A DNA stretch of 64,000 bases from Planctomycetota bacterium (GCA_003388505.1 QQVO01000005.1:1-64000); one strand, 5' to 3'. Positions 26,452 to 36,196 are shown, counted from the first letter of the stretch. Made by a program: numbers and translations. The notes: a model not told the origin generated them from the sequence alone.

Positions 26452-27408
26452 ATGCCCGCCGATAACTTTCTCCTTCCCGAAACGCTCGCACGACTGGCCG
26501 GTCTGGAAGTCAAGGCGCGCGGGATCGTGGAGGGCTACCTCTCCGGCCTGCATCACAGCCCACACCGCGGATTCTCCGTCGAATTCGCCGAGCATCGCGA
26601 GTACGTCCCCGGAGACGACCTCCGTTACGTCGACTGGAAAGTCTACGGCAAGAGCGATCGCTACTATCTCAAACAATTCGAACAGGAGACGAATTTCGTC
26701 TGTCATCTCCTGCTCGACGTCAGCGACTCGATGCGGTACCGATCCGAGGGCACGCCGCTCTCCAAACTGGACTACGCGCGGCATGTCGCCGCCGCCCTCG
26801 CGTACCTAGTCCTCAACCAGCAGGACGCCGTCGGACTGACGACATTTGACTCCGTCGTCGATCAGGTCGTCCGCCCCGCCGGTCAACCCGGCCACATCAA
26901 ACAGATCATCCACCTCCTCGAATCGCTTGAGGTCGAGTCTTCAGCGCCAATGCCCGCCGATTCCGAATCTCAGCCGCCGGGAGACTCCATCGACGTCGGT
27001 CGACCCCTCCACGAATTCGCGGAACGGATCCGGCATCGCTCACTGATCGTCGTTCTCAGCGACTTCTTCTCCGAGCGTTCCTCGCTCGAAAAGGCCCTCA
27101 AGCACCTGCGACACCGCAAGCACGATGTCAGCGTCCTGCAGGTGGTCGACCCGGCCGAGCAGGATTTTCCCTTTGAAGAACCGACCATCTTTCACGGACT
27201 GGAAATCCCGCGCGCCGAATTCGTCGATGCGCGAACGGTCGCCGCAGCCTATCGCCGGGAATTCGAATCATTTCGGAGAGACCTCCAGAGACGCTGCGGC
27301 GACCTCGCCGTCGACTATCGCACCCTGCGAACCGACGCGCCCCTCGACGCCGCGCTCTCAGCCTACCTCGCGCAGCGCAGCCGGAAATCACATTCGACCG
27401 GCGCGTGA
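26452..27408 (+). CDS. DUF58 domain protein (MoxR partner)
   Basis: A 318-residue protein without signal peptide. The DUF58 core PGDDLRYVDWKVYGKSDRYY lies at ~54-73, followed by a von Willebrand factor A-like domain with the metal-ion motif DVSDS in LLLDVSDSMRYRS and a further acidic loop LIVVLSDFFSE. Unlike many DUF58 proteins it has no N-terminal membrane segments. It ends in a convergent junction with suhB. It follows the MoxR gene and is presumably its substrate or co-chaperone. Confidence 0.93.
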   Translation: MPADNFLLPETLARLAGLEVKARGIVEGYLSGLHHSPHRGFSVEFAEHREYVPGDDLRYVDWKVYGKSDRYYLKQFEQETNFVCHLLLDVSDSMRYRSEGTPLSKLDYARHVAAALAYLVLNQQDAVGLTTFDSVVDQVVRPAGQPGHIKQIIHLLESLEVESSAPMPADSESQPPGDSIDVGRPLHEFAERIRHRSLIVVLSDFFSERSSLEKALKHLRHRKHDVSVLQVVDPAEQDFPFEEPTIFHGLEIPRAEFVDARTVAAAYRREFESFRRDLQRRCGDLAVDYRTLRTDAPLDAALSAYLAQRSRKSHSTGA

Positions 27409-27449
27409 ACAGAATCCTGCCTACGCGCCTTGTGTGGCGCCTTGTTCAC
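27405..27449. terminator. Bipartite inverted repeat between convergent genes
   Basis: An outer 7-bp stem (GTGAACA 27405-27411 / TGTTCAC 27443-27449) encloses an inner 5-bp stem (GCGCC 27425-27429 / GGCGC 27436-27440). The stop codons of the DUF58 and inositol phosphatase genes lie inside the two outer arms. It may end transcription from both sides, although no U-run follows. Confidence 0.35.
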
Positions 27450-28237
27450 GGTAAGTGACGCCTGACGATCTCGAGCACCGAGTCGTGCAACGCTCCGTTG
27501 GTCGCCAGCAGATGCGTCTTCTCCACCGGCAATGGCTCGCCGGCGCAAGTCGAGACTTTGCCGCCCGCCTCTTCAACGAACAACCGTCCGGCGGCGAAGT
27601 CCCACGGCGACAGCTCGTACTCGAAAAACGCGCCATAGTAGCCCGACCCGACATGGCACAAATCGAGGGACGCCGTCCCGAACCGGCGGATTCCGTGGAT
27701 GTTCTGCCGAAACAGGTCGGCAACGGCGGCCAGCGTCGCCTCCATCATCGCGCCCCGGTCGTAGTAGAACCCGACGCCCACCAGCGCCTCGTCCAGTTGC
27801 GTGTTCGAAGCGACTTGCACCGATTCTCCGTTGCGGAGAGCGCCCGCCCCCCGCTGCGCTTCAAACAGGTCATCGCGAATCGGATTCCACACCACGCCGC
27901 ATTCCGGAACGCCCTGCCGATAGAAAGCGACCGACACGGCGAAATGGGGAATCCCGTGTGCATAGTTGGTTGTCCCGTCCAGCGGATCGACGATCCACAG
28001 ATGCTCCGCCTCCGAAGTCTCTGCGAGGGATTCCTCCGCCAGCACTGCATGATCCGGGCACGCCCGGCGGATGACGTCAACGATCGCCTTCTCTGCGTCA
28101 ACATCGGCGTCGGTCACCAGGTCCACGCTCGCCGACTTGCTGCGCACCGACGCACCGCGGCCGAAGCATCTCGAGAGAACGTCCCCGCCGGCTCGCGCCG
28201 CCTGTCGAGCAACGTTCAATTCGTGCGAATCGCGCAT
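27446..28237 (-). CDS. Inositol monophosphatase family protein
   Basis: A 263-residue enzyme of the Mg-dependent FIG/IMPase superfamily, which removes phosphate from inositol-1-phosphate or related small sugar phosphates. All metal-site motifs are present: the glutamates of AVLAEESLAE, the signature LWIVDPLDGTTNYAHG, and SPWDFAAGRLFVEEAGG near the C-terminus. The length is normal. The start is ATG 28237. It is divergent from the FHA gene. Substrate choice among inositol phosphate, histidinol phosphate and fructose bisphosphate cannot be read from sequence. Confidence 0.94.
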   Translation of the reverse strand: MRDSHELNVARQAARAGGDVLSRCFGRGASVRSKSASVDLVTDADVDAEKAIVDVIRRACPDHAVLAEESLAETSEAEHLWIVDPLDGTTNYAHGIPHFAVSVAFYRQGVPECGVVWNPIRDDLFEAQRGAGALRNGESVQVASNTQLDEALVGVGFYYDRGAMMEATLAAVADLFRQNIHGIRRFGTASLDLCHVGSGYYGAFFEYELSPWDFAAGRLFVEEAGGKVSTCAGEPLPVEKTHLLATNGALHDSVLEIVRRHLP

Positions 28238-28469
28238 TCACTTATCCGTGTCGACTCAATCACCGTTCCGGCGATCACGAAGCCATCAGCCCCATCCGCC
28301 ACGCCTACATCAGGAAACGGACTCGAGAACGGTTCCCGCTGCACATTCGTCTCAGGCGGGCAAATCGGCCGCGTTTTCCGATGTATATCATCTGCAACAG
28401 TGATAACATAGGTGCATCCGGTCGGCCGGGGCCGCATGCGCTCTCACTCTCCTCAACAAGGCTCGCAGC

Positions 28470-29024
28470 ATGAAAATGATGCTTACGCCGCTCAGCAGCG
28501 GTGAGCCGATTGCGCTCGATAAGGCGATTCTGCTCTTCGGGCGGCACCCCGATTGCGATGTCGTCCTCACCTTCAGCCGCAAGGTCTCCCGCAAGCATTG
28601 CTGCATCGCGCAAATCGACAATTCGTTCGTCGTCCGGGATCTCGGCAGCATGAATGGAATCCGGGTCAACGAAGGCGAACCCCGGAAAGAAGCGACACTC
28701 AAGCCGGGCGACGAAGTCTGGATCGGCGACGTTGGCTACCGCTTGGAAGTCGCCCAACCCGGGCGGGCGCCATCGCCGCCGCAACCGGACTCCGACGACG
28801 CCCCGCATCCCGGCATCCGTCGCGTCTCGCCAGACCTTCTCAGCAGGGAGCAACCGATTGCCATCCCCGAAGAGGGACAGGATTTTGTCGTCGAAGAAAC
28901 CCGGCGCAAGATGAAGGCTCCCGCCAAACCGAGCAACGGCGCCGGCAAAGCAAAGCCCCGGCAACAGGAACCCGACAACTCCGACGAAGTGATCGTTCTC
29001 GGCGACGACGACATCCTCAACTGA
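28470..29024 (+). CDS. FHA domain protein
   Basis: A 184-residue cytoplasmic protein. Residues 1-90 are a forkhead-associated domain, which binds phosphothreonine, with [13 protein letters not shown] (GR at 24-25), SRKVSRKHC (40-43) and [13 protein letters not shown]. The rest is a disordered, Pro/Lys-rich tail with an acidic end ([13 protein letters not shown]). Such a protein usually reads the output of Hanks-type kinases, of which this window holds one large member. The M20 dipeptidase starts 53 bp downstream. Confidence 0.92.
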   Translation: MKMMLTPLSSGEPIALDKAILLFGRHPDCDVVLTFSRKVSRKHCCIAQIDNSFVVRDLGSMNGIRVNEGEPRKEATLKPGDEVWIGDVGYRLEVAQPGRAPSPPQPDSDDAPHPGIRRVSPDLLSREQPIAIPEEGQDFVVEETRRKMKAPAKPSNGAGKAKPRQQEPDNSDEVIVLGDDDILN

Positions 29025-29076
29025 AGAGACGCTCCCCCAGGAGTCTCGTCCCTCCCCGAAATGGATCCCGCCCATC

Positions 29077-30465
29077 ATGGATGTGACAGCTTCGGTTGCC
29101 GCCGTCGAAACGTATCTCACCGAACATGCGGATCGCTTCGTCGATGAACTGATCGACCTGCTGAGCATCCCCAGCGTCAGCGCGCAACCGGCCCACGCCG
29201 GCGACGTGCAACGCGCCGCGGAATGGGTTTGTGACCAGTTCTCATCCGCCGGCCTCGCCGGCGAAATTATCCCGACCGACGGTTACCCCATTGTCTACGC
29301 CGAGTGGACCGGCGCGGAAGGCGCGCCGACCGCCCTCGTCTATGGACACTACGACGTCCAACCTCCCGACCCCCTCGACCAGTGGGTCACGCCCCCCTTC
29401 GAGCCCACCGTCCGCGATGGGCGACTCTACGCCCGCGGCGCGACTGACGACAAAGGGCAGATGTTCACACACGTCAAGGCCGTCGAGGCCTGGCTGAAAA
29501 CGGCCGGTCGTCTGCCCGTAAACGTCAAGTTTGTCATCGAAGGCGAAGAAGAAGTCGGCAGCAATAACCTCGACCGGTTTCTGGAAGACAACCGCGAACG
29601 CTGCCGTTGCGACGTCGCCGTCATCAGCGACACCTCGCAATACGGACCCGACACTCCCGCCATTACCTACGGACTGCGGGGCATCATGGCCTGTGAGGTC
29701 ACTCTCAAGGGGCCGAAACAGGATCTCCACAGCGGCGTCTTCGGCGGCTCGGTGGCGAACCCCGCCAATGCGCTCGCCCGGCTCATCGCGGCCCTCCACG
29801 ATGACGAAGGCCGCGTGCGAATCCCCGGCTTCTACGACGACGTGGTCCCCCTCACCGACGAAGAGCGCCGCAACTTCGCGAACCTCCCCTTCGACGAAGC
29901 GTCCTATCGGGAGAGTCTCGGCGTCAATGAGGTATTCGGTGAGCACGGTTTCACCACGCTCGAACGCCGCTGGGCCCGCCCCACCTGCGACGTCAACGGC
30001 ATGATCAGCGGTTATACCGGAGAAGGCCCCAAGACAATCGTTCCGGCGCAGGCAACCGCGAAAATCACCTGCCGGCTTGTCCCCGACCAGGATCCCAAGG
30101 CATTGACTGGAAGCCTCCGAAGCTTTCTCAAGGAACGCCTGCTGCCCGGACTGACCATCGATTTCGTCGACCAGCACGGCGCACCCGCAGTTGTATGCGA
30201 CCTCCATAGTCCCTACATGCAGGCGGCTCGGCAGGCCATTCAAGCCGGTTTCGGAACTCCCCCCGTCATGATCCGCGAAGGAGGTTCCATCCCCGTCGCC
30301 GGCAGCTTCAAGGAGATTCTGGGAGTCGATACACTCCTCCTCGGCTGGGGCCAGAACAGCGACAACCTTCACAGCCCGAACGAAAGTTTCCGCCTCGTCG
30401 ACTTCCACCACGGCCTCGCCGCCAGCGCCCACCTCTGGGCCGCGCTCGCCGAGCAACAAGCCTGA
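29077..30465 (+). CDS. M20 family dipeptidase/metallopeptidase
   Basis: A 462-residue zinc peptidase of the M20 family. The metal ligands are visible in order: [15 protein letters not shown] (His and Asp), [17 protein letters not shown] (bridging Asp), [11 protein letters not shown] (catalytic Glu and ligand Glu), [16 protein letters not shown] (Asp) and a final His in the C-terminal [12 protein letters not shown] dimerisation domain is inserted at ~190-350. The closest known type is the cytosolic dipeptidase group (DapE/ArgE/carnosinase relatives). No signal peptide is present. serS follows about 65 bp downstream. Confidence 0.93.
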   Translation: MDVTASVAAVETYLTEHADRFVDELIDLLSIPSVSAQPAHAGDVQRAAEWVCDQFSSAGLAGEIIPTDGYPIVYAEWTGAEGAPTALVYGHYDVQPPDPLDQWVTPPFEPTVRDGRLYARGATDDKGQMFTHVKAVEAWLKTAGRLPVNVKFVIEGEEEVGSNNLDRFLEDNRERCRCDVAVISDTSQYGPDTPAITYGLRGIMACEVTLKGPKQDLHSGVFGGSVANPANALARLIAALHDDEGRVRIPGFYDDVVPLTDEERRNFANLPFDEASYRESLGVNEVFGEHGFTTLERRWARPTCDVNGMISGYTGEGPKTIVPAQATAKITCRLVPDQDPKALTGSLRSFLKERLLPGLTIDFVDQHGAPAVVCDLHSPYMQAARQAIQAGFGTPPVMIREGGSIPVAGSFKEILGVDTLLLGWGQNSDNLHSPNESFRLVDFHHGLAASAHLWAALAEQQA

Positions 30466-30531
30466 ATCACCAATCGACTTCCTCCACAGAGCCTGCCGTC
30501 GTTGATTGCGGCGCACTTCTTCTCAACCAAC

Positions 30532-31815
30532 ATGCTCGACCTTCAATTCATCTGCGAAAACCGGGACGCCGTCGAGGCCAACTGCAACAACCGCGGCGTC
30601 GACGTCAATCTCGATCGTCTCATCGAACTCTCCGACCAGCGCCGCCGGTTGATCGTCGATGGCGATGACCTCCGACATGAACAAAAAGAGGTCTCGGGCG
30701 GCATTCCCAAGGCGAGCAACGACGAACGGCCGCAACTTGTCGCACGCGGCAAACAACTCAAGCAAGAGATCGCCGACAACGAGAACAGGCTCAAGGAAGT
30801 CGAGAGCGAACTTCGCGACATCCAGTCGACCATCCCGAATCTCACGCATCCCGACGCGCCCGTCGGCGGCGAAGAGGATCTCACCGTCCTCAGAACATGG
30901 GGCGAACCGACCACCTTCGATTTCAAACCGCTCGATCACGTCGAACTGGCGACGAAGCTCGACCTGCTCGACCTCGAAGCCGGCGCCAAAGTCGCCGGCA
31001 GCGGTTTCTACTTTCTCAAGAACGAAGCCGCGCTCCTCGAACTGGCCCTCACCCAGTACGCCGTCGACAAACTCCGCCGGGCCGGTTTCACCATCTTCAC
31101 CACTCCCGACGTCGCCCGCGACGACGTCCTCGCCGGCACAGGCTACCTACCCCGCGGACCTGAGACCCAGATCTACTCCATCGAAAACACAGACCTCTCG
31201 CTCGTCGCCACCGCGGAGATCACCCTCGGCGGCATGCTCAAGGACGAAATCCTTGCGGAGACTGATCTGCCGCTCAAGTGCGCCGGAATCTCCCATTGCT
31301 TCCGAACCGAGGCCGGCGGGCACGGCAAGGCCGTTCGCGGAATTTACCGCGTCCACCAGTTCACCAAAGTGGAGATGTTCGCCTTCACTCCGCCCGACCT
31401 CGACGCCTCGGGCCGGATGCTCGATGCGATCGTCGCCCTGGAGGAGGACATCTTCCAGAGTCTGGGGATTCCCTACCGCGTGATCGACACCCCGACCGGC
31501 GACCTCGGCGGACCCGCCTATCGCAAGTTCGATCTGGAAGCCTGGATGCCCGCCCGCGGCGATGGCGGGGAATACGGCGAAGTCACCTCCGCCTCGAACT
31601 GCACCGACTTCCAGGCGCGGCGACTCGGTATCCGCTGCCGGTCCAAAGACCGCAAAGGCACCCGCTTCGTCCACACGCTCAACGGCACGGCCGTTGCCGT
31701 CACTCGGGCGATCATTGCAATCCTCGAGAACTTCCAGCAGCCCGACGGCAGCGTCGTTATTCCTGAAGCCCTCCGGAAGTGGATGGGCGTCGACCGCATC
31801 ACCCCGCAAGCCTGA
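30532..31815 (+). CDS. serS: Seryl-tRNA synthetase
   Basis: A 427-residue class II aminoacyl-tRNA synthetase that charges tRNA-Ser with serine. The start is ATG 30532 (MLDLQFICENRDAVEANC), the conserved SerRS N-terminus; an upstream in-frame start would add ten residues. The long helical arm spans ~25-110. Motif 2 is FRTEAGGHGKAVRGIYRVHQF and is followed by the active-site ETTE-like VEMFAF. Motif 3 is EVTSASNCTDFQARRLGIR, where most bacterial enzymes have SCSNC. Length is typical. It is essential and likely single copy. Confidence 0.97.
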   Translation: MLDLQFICENRDAVEANCNNRGVDVNLDRLIELSDQRRRLIVDGDDLRHEQKEVSGGIPKASNDERPQLVARGKQLKQEIADNENRLKEVESELRDIQSTIPNLTHPDAPVGGEEDLTVLRTWGEPTTFDFKPLDHVELATKLDLLDLEAGAKVAGSGFYFLKNEAALLELALTQYAVDKLRRAGFTIFTTPDVARDDVLAGTGYLPRGPETQIYSIENTDLSLVATAEITLGGMLKDEILAETDLPLKCAGISHCFRTEAGGHGKAVRGIYRVHQFTKVEMFAFTPPDLDASGRMLDAIVALEEDIFQSLGIPYRVIDTPTGDLGGPAYRKFDLEAWMPARGDGGEYGEVTSASNCTDFQARRLGIRCRSKDRKGTRFVHTLNGTAVAVTRAIIAILENFQQPDGSVVIPEALRKWMGVDRITPQA

Positions 31816-31956
31816 CCAGCCCCCCGCCGCAACGGCATATCTCGCCGGTCACACCCGTCTTACGGCCGGTCCCTCTTGTGAATTCGCTCGCCGATCGCGT
31901 AAATCGCCCTCCACGGGCGCGGGGCATCCCGCGCGCACATCGCATGGAGGCGATTG

Positions 31957-33315
31957 ATGAAGACTATCCAGCGGTTGCTTTCTGCAACCCTGATCATTTC
32001 GTGCGCGGCGGGATGCGCGCAGTGGCGGGACAGATTCGCTGCAGAAAAAAGCGCTCCAACCCAAGCAGCACCGCCGCTCGTCGCCGAGGCGGAAACCGCG
32101 CCGGCCGACGAACCGAAATCGCGCGGATTCGATCCCGACGATGCATCGCCGCAACCGGCCGGCGGACCTGCCGAGAACAGACCGTTCACGCACGTCCGCG
32201 TGTTCTACGGTACCGACCGGGAACCGGAAGCCGGCGTCAATCCCGGTCGCGACCCCAACGACTACTATTCCGGCATCCCCGGTGACCTGGAGTACGGCTT
32301 CTGCGACGTCAGCATCCCGGTTACGCACCAATACGGCGAATTGGAGCGGCCCCGCATCTGGCGCTTCGAGTTTGAAGAACGGGCCGACAAGCACATCGTC
32401 CTGCAGAGCATCACGCCCGCGAATGAAAACGCCTTCCTGCTCGCGCTCCAGGACGACGTGCAGGAATCCGAGTCGGGCGACGCTTTCATCTTCGTTCACG
32501 GGTACAATGTCACCTTCGCCGAAGCAGCCAGGCGGACCGCCCAGATGGCCTACGACCTCGAGTTCGACGGGCCGCCCATCTTTTACAGTTGGCCCTCCCG
32601 CGGAGAACTCGTCGGATACGTCGCCGATTCCACCTCCGCTGCCCGCGCGCAACCGCATCTGCTCGATTTCATCACCGCCGTCGCCCGCGACTCCGGCGCT
32701 CGCAGAATCCACCTCATCGCTCACAGCATGGGCAACCAGATTGTCACCGGCGTGTTGAGCCGGATGGCGGAACAGGGTGACGCAAACATCCCGAGGTTCA
32801 ACGAAGTCATCCTCGCTGCCCCCGACGTCGACGCCGACACCTTCAAACGCGACATCGCCCCCCGCATCGCCAACGTCGCCGACCGGGTCACGGTCTACGC
32901 CTCCGACGACGATCAGGCGCTCTTCGCCTCGCAGCAACTCCACCGCGCTCCCAGACTCGGTCAGGGAGGCGAGAACCTCACCGTCCTGCCCGACATCTCA
33001 GTCATCGACATGATCGATACGTCCTCGCTGGAATTCGGCTTCTTCGACCTCGGTCACTCCGCCTACGGAGACCAACTCCTGGCCGACATCCGGCAGGTTT
33101 TCACCGGCACACCGGCCAACGCCCGCGGTCTGCAACCCCACCCCCGTCGGTCTCCCGCCTGGCGGCTGAAAACCGCCGGCGGAGGAACCCGCCTCGTCTC
33201 GCACACCGAGGTCGACGACGATCGGGAGCGAACCGACGCCGGACCTCCCGCCCCCCCCGCCGAGTCCAACTGGGCCCGCTGGTGGGATCGCGCCACAGCC
33301 TGGTGGCCATGGTAG
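31957..33315 (+). CDS. DUF900-type alpha/beta hydrolase lipoprotein
   Basis: A 452-residue lipoprotein starting at ATG 31957, 6 nt after GGAGG. The signal peptide ends in a lipobox ISCAAGC (Cys ~20). Residues ~70-330 are a DUF900 alpha/beta hydrolase domain: FYGTDREPEAGVN at the start, FIFVHGYNVTFAEAARRTAQ, and the nucleophile elbow HLIAHSMGNQIV (A-H-S-M-G instead of GxSxG). The C-terminal ~70 residues are Pro/Arg-rich and low complexity and end in WARWWDRATAWWPW. Likely anchored in the envelope; the substrate is unknown, possibly an ester or lipid. Confidence 0.88.
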   Translation: MKTIQRLLSATLIISCAAGCAQWRDRFAAEKSAPTQAAPPLVAEAETAPADEPKSRGFDPDDASPQPAGGPAENRPFTHVRVFYGTDREPEAGVNPGRDPNDYYSGIPGDLEYGFCDVSIPVTHQYGELERPRIWRFEFEERADKHIVLQSITPANENAFLLALQDDVQESESGDAFIFVHGYNVTFAEAARRTAQMAYDLEFDGPPIFYSWPSRGELVGYVADSTSAARAQPHLLDFITAVARDSGARRIHLIAHSMGNQIVTGVLSRMAEQGDANIPRFNEVILAAPDVDADTFKRDIAPRIANVADRVTVYASDDDQALFASQQLHRAPRLGQGGENLTVLPDISVIDMIDTSSLEFGFFDLGHSAYGDQLLADIRQVFTGTPANARGLQPHPRRSPAWRLKTAGGGTRLVSHTEVDDDRERTDAGPPAPPAESNWARWWDRATAWWPW

Positions 33316-33732
33316 TTCAACTCTTCACACGCGCTGCATCGAATCGAGTGCCTCTGTCGCGACGCACCACGGAACCTGCCGCACTCAGAATCGATTCTGA
33401 GAATTTCCGCTTAACTTCGCGAACCATATCCGTCTCAGCTTCGGCGGCCTTCATCCGTCGAGCCTGTTGACGCCAGGAATCCGTCGTCGCTCTGATGGCG
33501 CGATTCGCGGAATCGATACGCGCCTCCCGAATCACACTCTCGCAGCATTCTCTGCAACTGCAATCAATTCCCGCACTTACGAGCCATCGGTGATTTCTGC
33601 CGGTTTCGGCCTGCCCATTGCGGAATCACTCCTCCATCAGTTTTGCTGTCTGTTGTGTTCTGCACTCGGGTCATGACTCGACCGAATCGACACCAGGCAC
33701 ACCCGATGAACCCGTTTTAAGGAGGAGATCCA
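33316..33732. other. 417-bp intergenic region with an 18-bp palindrome
   Basis: It precedes the RGF-repeat gene. It contains a perfect palindrome CTCAGAATCGATTCTGAG (33384-33401) and, at the end, an excellent ribosome binding site AAGGAGGA (33719-33726). A minus-strand frame of 72 residues (33317-33535, GTG start, charged and helical) crosses the palindrome but has no support beyond being open, so it is not called. No clear promoter was found. Confidence 0.45.
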
Positions 33733-34050
33733 ATGAAAAGGCTCTTAGCGCTTGCCGCTCTCGTCACCGCCGGAACGTTCGCCGCGCCGGAAGCCGCACA
33801 AGCCAACCACTGCTACCCCGGCGGAGGTTTCTACGGAGGCCGTTCGTTCTACGGCTCGCCGTATGGATTCGCCCCCTATCGCCGCGGGACGTACTTCGGC
33901 GTCGGCACCGGAGGTTTTAGCTTCAACTACTACGACATCGATCGCGGGCGCCGAGGCTTTCGCGGCAACCGTGGCTTCTATGGACGTCGTGGTTTCCGCG
34001 GCCACCGGGGCTTCCGCGGTCATCGTGGCTTCCGAGGCCGCCGCTGGTAA
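33733..34050 (+). CDS. Small exported Gly/Arg/Phe-repeat protein
   Basis: A 105-residue protein that I do not recognise as a family. The start at ATG 33733 is fixed by AAGGAGGA seven nt upstream, and by a signal peptide (KRLLALAALVTAGTFAAPEAAQA). The mature part is Gly/Tyr/Phe-rich (CYPGGGFYGGRSFYGSPYGF, then FAPYRRGTYFGVGTGGFSF) and ends in tandem units of RGFRGH/RGFYGR type through residue 105. It is highly basic. The strong ribosome binding site and strong terminator suggest high expression. The repeats resemble cell-wall or nucleic-acid-binding glycine-rich proteins; a role in the envelope is a guess. Confidence 0.85.
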   Translation: MKRLLALAALVTAGTFAAPEAAQANHCYPGGGFYGGRSFYGSPYGFAPYRRGTYFGVGTGGFSFNYYDIDRGRRGFRGNRGFYGRRGFRGHRGFRGHRGFRGRRW

Positions 34051-34088
34051 ACCGACCAGTTCGCGTTGCCAGGTCACCTGAAGAACTT

Positions 34089-34124
34089 GCGTCTCGCCGG
34101 TATCAGGCCGGCGAGACGCTTTTT
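34089..34124 (+). terminator. Rho-independent terminator of the RGF-repeat gene
   Basis: A perfect 12-bp GC-rich stem (GCGTCTCGCCGG 34089-34100 / CCGGCGAGACGC 34108-34119) with a 7-nt loop TATCAGG is followed by TTTTT. It lies 39 bp after the stop of the RGF-repeat gene. It is the best terminator in the window. Confidence 0.9.
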
Positions 34125-34228
34125 CATTTCAAAAGAGAACTCCGGTGGCAGGCAGCCATTTATGAAACGGTCTCAAGGCAACCTCAGCGAAATCCTCCGC
34201 GTCTCCCTTCCGTGGTGAATAACCAGCG

Positions 34229-36196
34229 TTAGGGCTTGTCGCTCACGTCCATCCCCAACTGCCGCATTTTGCGGTACAGATTCGAGCGATGCAGGCCCAG
34301 AATCCGCGCCGCATCGCTCATGTTCCCGCGAACACGTTTCACCGCCCGGCGGATGTACTCCTGCTGAAACCGCGCCGTCGCTTCCGTCAGGCCTACCCCC
34401 TCGGCCAAATCGTCGAATGCGTCCTGCTGCGGACTCAGAATGAACGCGATATCGTTCGCTTCCACCCGTTCCCCCTTCGTCAGAAACGCGACGCGCTCCA
34501 TCAAGTTGCGCAGCTCCCGGACGTTGCCCGGCCACGCGTGCGCTTGCAATCGGCGACGCGCATCGGGAGCAAGCTCGAGCGTCTTCTTGTTCGCCTGCCG
34601 GCAGAACTTTTCCAGAAAGAACTCCGCCAGCGGAATCACGTCTTCCGGCCGCTCCCTCAGCGCCGGGATTTCCACCGTCACCACGCTCAGTCGATAATAC
34701 AGATCCTGCCGAAAACGCTTGCTGCTCACCATCCCCGCCAGGTCGGCGTTCGTCGCGGCGATCACGCGCACATTGATCGGGATCGACTGGGATCCTCCCA
34801 CCCGTGTAATCACCTTCTGCTCCAGCACGCGCAGCAGCTTCGCCTGTCCCCCCACGCTCATATCGCCGATCTCGTCGAGAAACAGCGTCCCGCCGTCCGC
34901 CAGTTCGAATTTCCCCTTCTGCATCTGGTGCGCGTCGGTAAACGCGCCTTTCTCATGCCCGAACAGTTCGCTCTCCAGCAGCGTCTCCGTCAACGCCGCG
35001 CAATTGACTGCGATGAACGGCCGCTCCGCCCGTGACCCGCGATAGTGCAGCGCCTGCGCCGCCACCTCTTTGCCGGTCCCGCTCTCCCCGAGAATCAGCA
35101 CCGGCAGATCGGTCTCCGCCAACCGCTCAATCGTGCCGTGCAACGCCACAATCGCCGCGCTCTCCCCGATGATCGCCGTCCCGCCCGTCACCTGCGCCGT
35201 CAATTCCCGGTTGCTGCGAACAAGCTGTTCCCGCTCTCGCGAATTCTGAATCGAAATCGCCGCCTGCCGCCCGAACTCGACCAGCCCTTCCTCGTCGGCC
35301 GGAGTGAACACGCCGTCGTTCTTGTTGATCAGTTCGAAGGCGCCGATCCTTCGGCCGTTCGCGTCCGACAGGGGAACGCACAACAACGTCCGGGTGTGAT
35401 AGCCGCTCGCCTTGTCAACGCTCTGATCAAACCGCGAGTCGGAATACGCGTCGTCAACCCGGATCAGATCCCCGTTCTGAATCACGTCCCCCACAATCCC
35501 GCGGTTGTCCGGCAACCACAGCGTCCCGCCTTCCACCCCCAGCGCCGGACACGCCATCAACTGCCGCGCTTCCTGATCCCAGATGAAAATGCTCGCCCGG
35601 TCGCAATCGAACAGTCGCGTCGACTCCTCGGCGATCCGCTCCAGCAGCGGCTGCGGCTCGCGCTCCTGCGAGAACGTCTGGGCGATCTCGAGCGTGCTCT
35701 TCAGCCGCGCGACCCGCTGCGCGGAATCATGGCACGATTCAACAACCGACAACCCGGCCGAGACCGCGCGCCCCAGCACGTGCGCCGCAGGCAGCAGGTC
35801 ACTCGTCAGTCCGCGCCCCCAGAAACCGATCACCCGCGCCTTGGTCCCTTCCACGGGAATCAGCAGGCAGGGGCGCTCGTCGCCGCTCACCGCCGACGCA
35901 AAGCAACCGGAACGGCTGTCGTCCACTTCAGACAGCAACTCCCCCGGCAACGAATCAGGCGATTGCCGACCCTGGCTGAAATGAGTCGACCATTCAGGAG
36001 TCCGGCCGAACAGACCGCACCAGTCGGCCCCCAGTTCCGCCAGCGCGTCCGGTATGCAGTTCTTCAGAAAATCCTCACCGCTCCCCGCCGTCCTCGACGT
36101 CGCTACGGCAGTTTCGCAGAACTGCACCAGCCCCCGCTGAGGCTGCGTCCGGGCCATCCAGGGCGTCTCGCGCCAACTCATCCATTCCAAGCTCAC
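34229..36196 (-). CDS. GAF-domain sigma54-dependent transcription activator (NtrC/NifA-like)
   Basis: A 655-residue bacterial enhancer-binding protein. The order is N-terminal sensory region (~1-160), GAF domain (~175-335; FDCDRASIFIWDQEARQLM), AAA+ domain, and a C-terminal Fis-type helix-turn-helix (GNMSDAARILGLHRSNLYRK). In the AAA+ domain Walker A is GESGTGKE and Walker B is GGTLFLDEIGDM. The sigma54 contact loop reads GAFTDA rather than GAFTGA. The GTG at 36196 is preferred because AGGAGG lies 9 nt upstream; an in-frame codon at 36265 would extend it by 23 residues. There is no receiver domain, so the input is probably a small molecule or a partner protein. Targets were not found. Confidence 0.92.
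   Translation of the reverse strand: MSLEWMSWRETPWMARTQPQRGLVQFCETAVATSRTAGSGEDFLKNCIPDALAELGADWCGLFGRTPEWSTHFSQGRQSPDSLPGELLSEVDDSRSGCFASAVSGDERPCLLIPVEGTKARVIGFWGRGLTSDLLPAAHVLGRAVSAGLSVVESCHDSAQRVARLKSTLEIAQTFSQEREPQPLLERIAEESTRLFDCDRASIFIWDQEARQLMACPALGVEGGTLWLPDNRGIVGDVIQNGDLIRVDDAYSDSRFDQSVDKASGYHTRTLLCVPLSDANGRRIGAFELINKNDGVFTPADEEGLVEFGRQAAISIQNSREREQLVRSNRELTAQVTGGTAIIGESAAIVALHGTIERLAETDLPVLILGESGTGKEVAAQALHYRGSRAERPFIAVNCAALTETLLESELFGHEKGAFTDAHQMQKGKFELADGGTLFLDEIGDMSVGGQAKLLRVLEQKVITRVGGSQSIPINVRVIAATNADLAGMVSSKRFRQDLYYRLSVVTVEIPALRERPEDVIPLAEFFLEKFCRQANKKTLELAPDARRRLQAHAWPGNVRELRNLMERVAFLTKGERVEANDIAFILSPQQDAFDDLAEGVGLTEATARFQQEYIRRAVKRVRGNMSDAARILGLHRSNLYRKMRQLGMDVSDKP

Noticed and set aside
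33317-33535. Minus-strand frame of 72 residues in the spacer before the RGF-repeat gene
   Set aside because: The sequence is charged and helical and not absurd, but it has only a GTG start, no good ribosome binding site and no recognised relatives. It also crosses a perfect palindrome. Not called; transcript data would be needed.
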